Origin: Cydia pomonella
Lineage: Eukaryota; Arthropoda; Insecta; Lepidoptera; Tortricidae
Assembly (NCBI RefSeq): GCF_033807575.1
Contig: NC_084717.1
Span: forward strand, 6,821,692-6,885,691
Length of the DNA: 64,000 nucleotides
Reading direction: 5' to 3'
Shown here: positions 55,725 to 64,000 of the stretch, in pieces
Position numbering within the stretch: the first letter of the stretch is position 1
Layout of the letters: the number at the start of each line of letters is the position of its first letter
Position numbers and translations under genes: made by a program
Notes under the pieces: generated by a model
Told to the model about the DNA's origin: nothing
What the model saw: the letters and a program-made list of their open reading frames with translations, nothing else
Database searches by the model: none

Positions 55725-56121
55725 ATATTTGTGTGAAAATCCGGCCCTGTTTTTTACCTGCTCCTCGAGAAACATAACATTGCTTCCTTTGCGCTAGCTA
55801 GCCGTGCGCTCGCATTACCAGTGCAAGCGAGGTCTTCGAATACGTATCTTTGTTTCGGATCGCAGTGTCACAAGTTAAGCTGGTTTGAGAGCGTTTAGTC
55901 GCCTACCTTAGACGCACCAATAGAGATCAGACAGCTATTCTGTTAGAATTCTGTATTAGTTCATAATGAATCTTATTCCGTGCTCAATAGAGTAGTAATT
56001 CAATAAACGCTACCTATGCGGCCTGCCCATTTTTTCATAGTGGCACGCGCCTTTGCGGTTTTTAAACAATAGATAAAACGATAACCCGTAGAAGCTCACG
56101 GAGGAAAATAGAAACTATACA
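55725..56121 (-). repeat. right arm of the large inverted repeat
   Basis: Reverse complement of 52510-52906, one mismatch. Confidence 0.95.
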
Positions 56122-56705
56122 AATACATTGCGGCGTTGCCACCCCGCCTCGGACGGCCATCGGCGCGACGTTGCGATGTTTGACGCGTTTTTAGCTGACT
56201 CTGTCGACACTGACACTCAGTGTGACCAGGCGTACGATAATTGTCGTATATGTACGATAATTTGGGCCCCGGTATGACGTAATGTTCCAAAGAGCATTAT
56301 CGTACACTAAAGTACTATAATTTCAGCCCTTGGTTGATGCCACCTTAAAAGTCTAGTAATTTGAAGCAAAATATGACACTTTCTCTCAGAAATAGGCTAA
56401 AATTAGTATCTTTTGGGTGTTCGGCTCCTTGGTGTAAGTTTAAAGTTTAAAATGTCACAATTTCCTGTATACCGTTTGAGTCTATCCCAAAAATACACAA
56501 ACATAAACAGATTTTTTGCGCAATTTAGACGAAAATTGTTTTTTCTTATTATTATTAATTGGAAATTTAAGCTTATTTTGCTAGACATTTTTAGGGGCTG
56601 CCTTTTTGATTGGCGTACGATATTTTTTTCAACGGCACAATAATATTGACACTCAAGTACGATAATTCTCTTCCGCTCACCTGGCAACACTGCTGAAACT
56701 TGACA
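56122..56705. other. intergenic, short internal inverted repeats
   Basis: GTACGATAATT words occur in both orientations (56231-56262, 56297-56308, 56656), as in a degraded palindromic element. No gene. Confidence 0.4.
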
Positions 56706-56709
56706 GGAC

Positions 56710-56845
56710 CTGGGGGCCTACCGCGAAAACCTAAATTCGCAAATTTCGGGAATCTTTCTCTTTTACTCTCACTAAGACGTAATTAGAGTGACAGAGAAAA
56801 ATGCCCGAAATTGACGAATTTCGATTTTCCCGGTAGCCGCCCTGG
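56710..56845. mobile_element. foldback element of the GGGCCTACCGC family, copy 3
   Basis: Starts TGGGGGCCTACCGCGAAAA and ends TTTTCCCGGTAGCCGCCCTGG. Inner arms CTAAATTCGCAAATTTCGGG against CCCGAAATTGACGAATTTCG. The centre has CTCTCACT...AGAGTGACAGAG as in the other copies. Confidence 0.82.
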
Positions 56846-57224
56846 TGCTTCAGGTACTTGATAGAAAACAACGCTGCCGCATGTTCTGAATTGTGATTTT
56901 ATGTGTTTTTGGATTGAAAATGATAGCAACGTCAAAATCAAGTTACAAAAATCATCGATATTCTGGTCCGCGAAAAACCAGGAAAAGTGTAACTGTAATT
57001 GGAGTCTACAAAAATGACCAATTCATAGAAAATATGACCTAGAAACTAGTTCACTTTTATAAAACTCAATTTTGCCCGAGATTGTACTTAGGCGAATACC
57101 TAAGGGAGCTAAGTGTATTGATCTTGAATAATTAGTTGGCTAATACATATATGACTCCAACATGATATGGACATTCACATCATAACTATTATACCTAGTT
57201 GGTTACTAAATTCTGTTACTCGAT

Positions 57225-57480
57225 TTCTTTCTTTCTTCCTAGCGTTGTCCCAGCATATTGCCACGGCTCAATGGAGCTTGGGGTCCGCTTTGACAACTAA
57301 TCCCAAGATTTGGCGTAGGCACTAGTTTTTACGAAAGCCACTGCCATCTGACCTTCCAACCCAGAGGGTAAAACTAAGCCTTGTTGGGATTAGTCCAGTT
57401 TCCTCACGATGTTTTCCTTCACCGAAAAGCGACTGGTAAATATCAAATGATATCTGTTCTGAAGTTCTGGTACTCGATTT
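57225..57480 (-). repeat. lepidopteran retroposon (SINE/LINE-like) fragment
   Basis: GTTGTCCCAGCATATTGCCA, CTTGGGGTCCGCTTTGACAA, ATCCCAAGATTTGGCGTAGG, CTGACCTTCCAACCCAGAGG and TTTCCTCACGATGTTTTCCT make up a repeat very common in Lepidoptera. The poly-III promoter end is not preserved. A worn copy is near 41190-41300. Confidence 0.6.
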
Positions 57481-58139
57481 GCAACCTCTTTATTTCCGTT
57501 AAAACAAATGCTACCGAAAAAATAAAAAATGACATAATGTGGTGGATTTGTGAGCTATAATTATATACCACACATAACGCTTATCTCGTCGTATCTATAA
57601 TGAATTGGGGCCTAAAAGAGAATCGTATTCCAATTTTTTGAAACGCTTGTATTACTTTCTGTATTAACTAAAAGTTGCCTTAAAATTCAGCTTTTATACT
57701 AAAAACGGCTTTAAATATGTTAAATTAACAAAATATATTATGACAGATGCTTTCGCACCCAAAACGCTCTTTGAAAATTGTGTGACGTCACAGTTTATGG
57801 TTTGACACATAACTACATACACACGTAGAAGATACGAACTGTCAACTGATATTTGTCATTTGTTGTTAATCGCCTAACTGTCAACAGTGTCAATCTGAGA
57901 GTTGTGACGTCATCAGAATCTTCAATGACGTTTCGAGTTTGGTCACGTGACGTGTGCCAAAAGATATTTGAAATTCAATATTTACAAAAATATGGTCATT
58001 ACAAGTCCCCTAAAAGTAGTTTAACATGTTCTTATAATCCAAAATAATTTTTTGGGATACAATTATGCCCTAAGATTTGTAGATGGAAACAACCCTATTG
58101 CGTTGCACAAATGTGGGCACCCGCCAAACATGATTTTGA

Positions 58140-58593
58140 GTGTGTCATACTCAGGGCTAACACAGATTCATTTCTGTGAAAAAGGTGTGAAAACCGGAAA
58201 CTGGAAACCGTTCTCGAACCAATAGTGAAGCCCTTAAGCCACACCCTATTTCAAAACCAGCCATGGATCTTTGAACAGGACTCAGCTCCTGCACATAAGG
58301 CAAAAACAACTCAAGCCTGGTTTCGAAGGAACAAAATTGACTTTATTGCCCACGAAGACTGGCCGTCTCCAGCCCGGACCTTAACCCCCTGGATTATGCC
58401 ATATAGCAGGTTATTGAGGAGAAAGCCTGTGCTAAACCCCACACAAATCTTAACTCCCTCAAGCGGGCCATAGTTAAGACAGTGACGGAATTAGACATGA
58501 CAATCGTGCGTGCCGCTATTGATGACTGGCCTCGTCGTTTGAGGGCCTGTGTCAAAGCCAGAGGAGGCGATTTTGAAGGATATTGTCATATGT
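58140..58593 (+). pseudogene. mariner-superfamily (maT-like) transposase pseudogene
   Basis: C-terminal half of a DDE transposase. Recognisable parts are SYSGLTQIHFCEKGVKT, then WIFEQDSAPAHKAKTTQAWF with the second catalytic Asp, RRNKIDFIAHEDWP, and in another frame SPDLNPLDYA with the third catalytic Asp, then a C-terminal RRLRACVKARGGDFEGYCHM and TAA. At least two frameshifts (near 58190-58230 and at 58368) and a TAG where Trp is expected (58405) inactivate it. The 37-residue Asp-Asp spacing and motif wording fit maT (DD37D). The N-terminal DNA-binding half is absent. Confidence 0.82.
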
Positions 58594-58599
58594 AATTCC

Positions 58600-60960
58600 T
58601 GATTTTGTGTACTTCATTTTAATATATACTTAATTAAACTTTCGTTGGTATATTTTATGTAGATAAAGATTATTGCAGTAACAGAATTTAATAACCAACT
58701 AGGTAGAAAACAATGCAATACATAAACACATAAATTGGATATGATGTGATCCGTTGAATGAAATTGACAATAAATAAAATAAATAAATAATTTTCTATCT
58801 GAAACTTCTAGTCGTGTCAAAATATCGGGAAATCAATAATATAAACAAACATGGTAAATATCTCATTTCTTTTTATAATGGTTATAAATAGAAGGCCATG
58901 CAATTTTGTAATTCACTGTAATTTAATTAAATGTATCGTAAAAAAATGTTTTAATTCTACTGTAAAATAGTACCTACTTTTTTAAAGGCTGGGCAGTAAG
59001 GGATTGCTTTAATTTTAGAACAAAACAGCGTTTTTTTTTTTGAAAAAAATTCCGGAAAATCTGACTTACAAATTTGGACTTTCTTAGGTTCATTCTACTT
59101 AGAATCTTCTCCACCCATTATCCACATTAAAAAAAGATATCCTAAAATATCCATACCATTACGTCACATTTTAGTGTGAAAGAAATTTCAATGTAAAACT
59201 AAAATTTCAATACAAATTTTCGGGTTTTTTTAGCACGAGGACTGATTATGCTAGTGATTCTGAGTTGGAAGAACCCAAAAATATCATGATGTGTGAGAAT
59301 CAGATTTTTAATATTTTTATGGAAAACGCTCATATTTCTCATAAAATAATTTATTAATAATAGGTACTTGATAAAACTGATAACAAAAAAAAAAATAATG
59401 AGTCTCGAACCCACATCCTCTTGCATGTATTTCCACGTACATACCGCAACGCTATTGAAGCCTACTCACGCTGTGCCAAATTGTCTACTACAAGGATCCC
59501 AGTAAGACTGTTTGAATGTGTGAGTGATACTTAGAAATAGAGTCAAGAAACATTCTGTCGACATTAAGGGGTAGTTTTTGTACAATGAAGTGTTCAATGT
59601 TTGTTGTAATAGTTCAATATTTATTTAAAGAGTGCGCTAAACATAATTTACAGTATAGAAATACCAAGACTACTCCACAAAAAAATTAAAACTTAAAATT
59701 TGCAATTGTGGCGCCATCTAGTGAGGTTTAAGCTTTGGGTAACCTAGTCGAACCACCTTAATTAAATATAGCTGCAGAAAACAGGCAGGAAGGTAGGGAA
59801 CGAAAATCGTATGAAAGTTCATGAACCGCCTAAATGGAGCATATTTTTGTCTTAATTCAATCAAGATCGAGTGAGACTAATATAAAAATATGATCATATT
59901 TTAAAATGTTGAGTGTTTGAAAGCTAGCTATTTCTAAAATAACTTTAAGGCCATGATTGTCATGAATAGTCTAGTCGTCAAAGGGAAAAATTGTGCACAT
60001 TTCGTGTATCATGTTCAAGTTGTGAATTTTCAGTAGATGTCTAGTAGTACTTATTTTTGAGAAGTGCACGTTTTATTAGGTATTCTAAAGAGCGTTTATA
60101 ACTCTTATCTGCCAATATAAAAACCTAATCCCTTTTCGGGACGCTGCAGAAGAAAAGACAATGAAATTTCACAGAAGGTACACTTATTTGAAAATTTATG
60201 GCTCGTAAACATGTCGTCACTTTACGGTCGTGACGCAAAACACGGAATACTTTATACATTTTTTACGAGCGTGTTAGTCGTAATTTCAAATGCCTTATAT
60301 AAGAAAATTATTATAATATGCACGTGTATGATAAAATGAGGTTTTCTTTGTTTAAGTGGAAAATATACCAGACTGAGAAAAACCGAATAATTCTACTTCG
60401 TTTCTTTATTTGCAAATTAGCAGGGCTCGAAACCGATGTTTTGAAAAACCCGAAATAGCCCAATATTTTTAATTATTTTATGCTCTTCACGTAGGACTGA
60501 ATCATGTATTTAGGTTAAACACTTTGTATTATTAGATTGTCCTAATTAAATATGAAATAATAAACCAAAGAACGAAAAAGAACGTAATAATACCGGTATT
60601 TTTTGTGTGAAGAAAAAACCGGTTAGTTTTTATAATTGATAGTCAATAAATGAATGCAGTCAGTTGTCACAAAAGCACATTTTTAATAGGGCCGACAACG
60701 ACCCACTGGCCATATTTGTTTTAACATTATATTTCCTTTCGTAAAGATTAAGTAGATAGCTTTTTCTCTTAAGTTCCACAACTAAGTTCCGGTAAGCATA
60801 CCTAATAAAGACGGAGAGGAAGCCGTGGATATGACGATAGAAAGCCGAGGTGATGCGGAAACGTGTGGCGAAAGCTATTTCCTCCAGTGGGCATCCTACC
60901 GTTGAATTTACAGTTCGATTATAACAGTAAATAAAAAAAAAAAAAAATAAATAAATCATT
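58600..60960. other. AT-rich intergenic region
   Basis: No confident gene. An open frame on the minus strand at 60660-60959 has some protein-like character (RHIHGFLSVFIRYAYRNLVV) but no family I recognise; it may be a repeat relic. A B-box-like word (GGTTCGAGACT, minus strand near 59402-59412) hints at a tRNA-derived fragment. Confidence 0.35.
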
Positions 60961-60984
60961 TATTCTGGTAAAAAAAAACCCTGA

Positions 60985-61800
60985 TTTTACAATTTTATTT
61001 TCTTCTGCCAAACTGTAAGACAGTTTGTTGGCAGAGGGAACTCCCTTAAAAACAGATGGGTTAGCTTATTGCCTAGTTAATTAATAAGTAAGTACGGTAC
61101 ATCTTATAGCTTATTGTGGTGGTAATTTAATTTTGTTTAATAGGTACGTTTTCAATTTACATTTAAACATCCTAAATGATTTACATTCCCTTATATCATA
61201 CGGTATTTCATTATACAATTTGGGGACCAGATACTTTCTACTTCTTTTTCCATAATAATTATTACGGCACGACGGAACCTCTAACATTTTTTTACTTATT
61301 GTTCTTGTTAATCCAGGGCGATTAATATAGTTTTTAAATTCATCTTTATTGAACTGCTCTAATGCCAGCAACATCCCTACTTCCTCATGCACCGGCAACA
61401 TACGGCATTCCACAAATAATTCCTCATAGTCACTTTTTTTACAGCGAGTTTTAGTTTTTTTGTCTACTAATAGTTTCATAAAGCGTATCTGTAATGATTT
61501 AATCCTGTCTAAATAAGTTTTAAATGTCCTACCATAGCATGTCAGACCATAAGAAAGCAGAGAGTTTGCCAGCGCATAGTATAAAGTAAACATCGTGGCC
61601 CTATCCAATACATATTTTAACTGATGTAGTTTTACTAGTACAATTCTTAATTTTTCACATAACTTGTTGACATGACTTTTCCAAGAAAAATTGTAATCTA
61701 TTAATAAATAAGTAGAAGTGATGAGTTCATGTTTATTATCTCTTCTATAACCCTCTGTTCGAGTCGTTATTAGGTAACCCTTAAAACTTATTCTGATGCA
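60985..61800 (-). mobile_element. 5'-truncated LINE copy
   Basis: The open frame ends at 61111, followed by a 3' part with a stem (CTGCCAAACTGT...ACAGTTTGTTGGCAG, 61008-61037) and a T-rich tail end on the plus strand. The 5' break at about 61801 abuts a split SINE. Target duplications were not resolved. Confidence 0.65.
61111..61800 (-). CDS. LINE reverse transcriptase, C-terminal part
   Basis: Open for about 229 codons with no ATG at its beginning: FKGYLITTRTEGYRR, STYLLIDYNFSWKSHVNKLC, then LYYALANSLLSYGLTCYGRT, RIKSLQIRFMKLL, MLPVHEEVGMLLALEQF, NNYYGKRSRKYLVPKLYNEI and a basic end LLNKIKLPPQ. This is the thumb and C-terminal region of a non-LTR reverse transcriptase (CR1/jockey-like). It is open without stops, so it is a fairly young but 5'-truncated copy. 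Confidence 0.82.
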   Translation of the reverse strand, partial: CIRISFKGYLITTRTEGYRRDNKHELITSTYLLIDYNFSWKSHVNKLCEKLRIVLVKLHQLKYVLDRATMFTLYYALANSLLSYGLTCYGRTFKTYLDRIKSLQIRFMKLLVDKKTKTRCKKSDYEELFVECRMLPVHEEVGMLLALEQFNKDEFKNYINRPGLTRTISKKMLEVPSCRNNYYGKRSRKYLVPKLYNEIPYDIRECKSFRMFKCKLKTYLLNKIKLPPQ

Positions 61801-61842
61801 TTATTTTTAGAGACATTCTTATACAAATTGACTAAGTAAAAA

Positions 61843-61990
61843 AAAAAATCTGTTTATTTCAGTGTTGTTGTTGAGATACAGTCCGAACTCAGTTACAATC
61901 TCTATATTTGGAGATTATCTTAAATAAGTTTAGCCTTAACTATATAATTAGTTTTGTTGGCAGTTAGTGTTTACATTTTATTTTAATATC
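61843..61990. repeat. dispersed repeat shared with 17425-17575
   Basis: CTGTTTATTTCAGTGTTG, GAGATACAGTCC, AGTTTAGCCTTAAC and ATAATTAGTTTTGTTGG match the intron repeat in order. It lies inside the insertion that splits the SINE. Confidence 0.65.
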
Positions 61991-61995
61991 CCACC

Positions 61996-62452
61996 CTATA
62001 CAAGGTGATTCAGTACACGTGAGCAGGATCAAGCTTGCGTATTCAGTAAGTTATAAGCAACTGTTTCGTACCTGTATTTGTGAGATTACCTAACGTTAAT
62101 TTAATTTTTACTGTTCAAATTTTTTTTATGTACGATAAAGGTCTTTATGGTCACCCTCTGTTTCATCCATAACAAATGACAAATTGAATGTCATCGAAGT
62201 CTTTTAACAAGTGTGACATTTTATTTTCTTCATAATCAAACTGCTGTCATAGCGGTTAAAGCGGTTTTATCTTTGTTAATTAAGTATTGTAGGGTGTCCA
62301 TGATTGTAAATAATCAAATTTGTCCTTAAAAAAGTTAGATAACAGAAAAAAAGCGTGATTGTCTTACTTAAATATGACGGTGAACGATTCATTAACATGT
62401 ACTGATTGTGTAGGCTTGGTCCTGCTCGCGTCTCGCGAATCACCCTGTATAG
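61996..62452. mobile_element. MITE with 38-bp terminal inverted repeats
   Basis: CTATACAAGGTGATTCAGTA...GCAGGATCAAG at 61996-62033 is matched in reverse at 62415-62452 with 31 of 38 positions equal. 457 bp, no coding capacity. Its right half is related to 13205-13540. Confidence 0.85.
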
Positions 62453-62738
62453 TCCCACGGTAAGCCAAGAAGATATTGATTTGATTGCATATTGTGAAAA
62501 GACGACGCAACCCATTTGTTGCTGGGGTCATGGGATAATTTATTATTTACAAAATTATCTTACATATTTAACTAAATTTTCAACTAAGGTCAGTGCTGCC
62601 AAATCCATCGGCGAAAAATTCCAATATGATACCATGTCAGCTATCTTAGATTAATATGTAATGTTTGAAGCGCGCGTACTCCCGAGAACCTACTCGTATA
62701 AAACAATAGCCTGTCGGTTACGTAATAGTACATTACGA

Positions 62739-62874
62739 CACTAGTGCGAAAATAGGAAATTCGACACGAGTTGCGAATTACCTATTCGCACATGTATCGT
62801 ACAACGTTTTACAGTACATATGGCCCTTTAAATGTCCGACACAGTAACGGAATATGCTAATTTTCGCACTAGTG
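62739..62874. repeat. inverted repeat with perfect 15-bp ends
   Basis: CACTAGTGCGAAAAT (62739-62753) and ATTTTCGCACTAGTG (62860-62874). GTACATATGG/CCATATGTAC words outside and inside add to the symmetry. Confidence 0.65.
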
Positions 62875-63214
62875 CAGTAAAATAGCACCATATGTACTAT
62901 AAAAGTACATAAACGATCATGCATTAAATATATCATAATCATAATTTTCGAAATCCACAACCTCGAGAACTTAGAAAACGATAACCATAATGAATTTTAC
63001 GAAATAATACCTACAGTCAGCCTTATCTTTTATATTTCCCTGACTTCGTCCCTGACCCATTTATCTAAAGATCGTAATTTCGTTATGCCGGTGCTCGCTA
63101 AGGAATGTGATCGCTTTTCATATCAACGCGCCGCTGTGGATGTTTTCACACGCCATCGCCTCCGATAGACTGCCTCCAGGTATTTTAAGGTTCCGTTGGA
63201 CTAACGGAAAATCT

Positions 63215-63393
63215 TTATTAAATTAAATTAAAATTAAAATTCGTTTATTTCGAGTAACATAATGACTCATACATATTAATTTGGAACACTAGACTTAAAC
63301 ACTATACTACAAATACGAGTACACATGCATTAATACCTACAATAAAATTATACAAAGAAAATTAAAGTTTTTTAACACATTGACAGTTATCAC
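63215..63393 (-). other. 3' untranslated end of the LINE at the window edge
   Basis: Follows the stop of the reverse-transcriptase frame. Ends in AATTTTAATTTTAATTTAAT repeats (63222-63245 region), a typical simple-repeat tail of a LINE. Confidence 0.5.
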
Positions 63394-64000
63394 CTATCTC
63401 AATGTGTTAACCACAGCGCTGCTGGGCGCATGGAGTCCACAGCAAAATGTCATGTACGGGCAAAACTTGTCCGCAATCATTGCCAGGACGCTGTTGGAGC
63501 TGGCGCGCACGCGTCGCACCAGAGATGCGGCTCGCAAGCGCATGGTAGCTTTAAAACACGCCACCTGCGCCTCCGCAAACATCCCTGATGCGCTGCAGTA
63601 TCGCGACAGCCCCATCAGTGCCCTGAACGCGTTATTATATTGTACTTGTAGGGCCCTATACGATCTCAAGGTGTACCTTTTCCATAGACTGCAAGTGTAG
63701 AATGTTGTGCAAAAAGCTCTGAATAAGGTCACCTTACTTTCTTTTGAGCATCGAGCAAATCTGCGTGCAATCATGTTAGCTCTGACCGATAAGGCCCTAC
63801 GTTCCCGTTCTATATCAGCATCGTCCTTGAGGTCGGTAGTAACGATATGACCTAGATACTTGAACTGGTATACCCTTTGCAGGGCAACCGTGTTAAGTTT
63901 GATAGGTGGTATTACAGATGGTATTTTAGACTCGACCCCAAAAACCATATACTGACTTTTATCAACATTATACTTGAGTCCGTGCGTGTGTGCGTAATCC
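63394..64000 (-). CDS. LINE reverse transcriptase C-terminal part, runs off the right edge
   Basis: Open from the right border to the stop at 63394 (about 202 codons): HTHGLKYNVDKSQYMVFGVE, then VYQFKYLGHIVTTDLKDDAD, ERERRALSVRANMIARRFAR, FRAFCTTFYTCSLW, NNAFRALMGLSRYCSASGMF. F-x-YLG with D-x-I-x-x-R is the usual region after the catalytic core of CR1/RTE-like LINE reverse transcriptases. A family different from that at 61111-61800. No stops, so possibly a young copy; its catalytic domain lies beyond the window. Confidence 0.85.
   Translation of the reverse strand, partial: DYAHTHGLKYNVDKSQYMVFGVESKIPSVIPPIKLNTVALQRVYQFKYLGHIVTTDLKDDADIERERRALSVRANMIARRFARCSKESKVTLFRAFCTTFYTCSLWKRYTLRSYRALQVQYNNAFRALMGLSRYCSASGMFAEAQVACFKATMRLRAASLVRRVRASSNSVLAMIADKFCPYMTFCCGLHAPSSAVVNTLR

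Larger units (their letters stand above)
52510..56121. mobile_element. large inverted-repeat element with 397-bp near-identical arms
   Basis: 52510-52906 is the reverse complement of 55725-56121, with a single difference (C/T in ATCGTCTTATC against ATCGTTTTATC). The spacer is 2818 bp, of which 1848 bp is a later hAT insertion plus its target duplication, so the original spacer was about 970 bp. Neither arm contains a long open frame, and no transposase is visible. The ends read TGTATAGTTTC...GAAACTATACA; because TATA is its own reverse complement, the exact tip and target duplication are ambiguous. It is either a long-TIR non-autonomous transposon or a recent inverted duplication. Confidence 0.9.
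61807..62480 (-). mobile_element. SINE remnant split by a nested insertion
   Basis: GACATTCTTATACAAATTGA (61807-61826, to AGT at 61833) and AGTCCCACGGTAAGCCAAGA (62452-62471) are neighbouring pieces of the reversed SINE family seen at 42340-42400. About 618 bases are inserted between them. Confidence 0.75.

Noticed and set aside
59395..59475. possible tRNA-like sequence on the minus strand
   Set aside because: A B-box-like word is present (GGTTCGAGACT), but no clear A box or cloverleaf; not called.
60660..60959. 99-residue minus-strand frame
   Set aside because: Partly protein-like but no family recognised, begins in a poly-A/T stretch and lacks supporting signals; kept only as a remark.
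1..64000. CRISPR array, prokaryotic defence system or operon
   Set aside because: The sequence is eukaryotic with spliced genes; no regularly spaced short repeats with unique spacers were seen.

Overview
This is animal genomic DNA, almost certainly from a moth or butterfly. Host genes are split by short introns with GTAAGT-type donors, the DNA is AT-rich, and the sequence is full of repeats recognisable as lepidopteran (tRNA-derived SINEs, foldback MITEs, BEL/Pao and Ty3/gypsy LTR elements, maT-type mariner remains). The gene content is typical of insect gut and detoxification: a UDP-glycosyltransferase and secreted chymotrypsin-like serine proteases. No CRISPR array, rRNA, intact tRNA gene or prokaryotic operon was seen.

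Layout. 1-1990 holds the first coding exon of a UGT gene on the minus strand; its other exons lie beyond the left edge. 4466-9139 is a short BEL/Pao LTR retrotransposon with two identical 220-bp LTRs and a 5-bp target duplication, but with RT-RNase H deleted and pol broken. 9140-12675 is intergenic, with a tRNA-like repeat and a perfect foldback MITE. 12745-18988 and 21015-23877 are two tandem chymotrypsin-like protease genes on the minus strand. Each has five coding exons with the same intron phases and nearly the same exon sizes; I could assemble complete reading frames of 291 and 290 residues. Their introns carry MITEs, SINEs and a degenerate TTAGG tract.

23940-43830 is gene-poor, with at least ten inverted-repeat elements, LINE tails, SINEs and a 571-bp tandem duplication at 34435-35574. 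44027-46660 is an uninterrupted 877-codon Ty3/gypsy gag-protease-RT-RNase H frame on the minus strand without integrase or recognisable LTRs. 49524-49746 is a possible exon of an unrecognised host gene. 51804-52085 is a LINE C-terminal fragment. 52510-56121 is a large inverted repeat with two 397-bp arms that differ at one position, whose interior was invaded by a 1.84-kb hAT-like element with an 8-bp target duplication, itself carrying another TIR element. 56700-64000 contains a maT transposase pseudogene, two LINE reverse-transcriptase fragments and nested MITE/SINE insertions.

The recognised host genes all lie on the minus strand. The proteases would be secreted zymogens activated by cleavage after Arg, and the UGT would act in the endoplasmic reticulum; the functional link (midgut digestion and detoxification) is inferred from family knowledge. 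The most unusual structures are the long near-perfect inverted repeat, the broken BEL element with identical LTRs, and a MITE inserted so close to a protease splice acceptor that it seems to supply the branch point.
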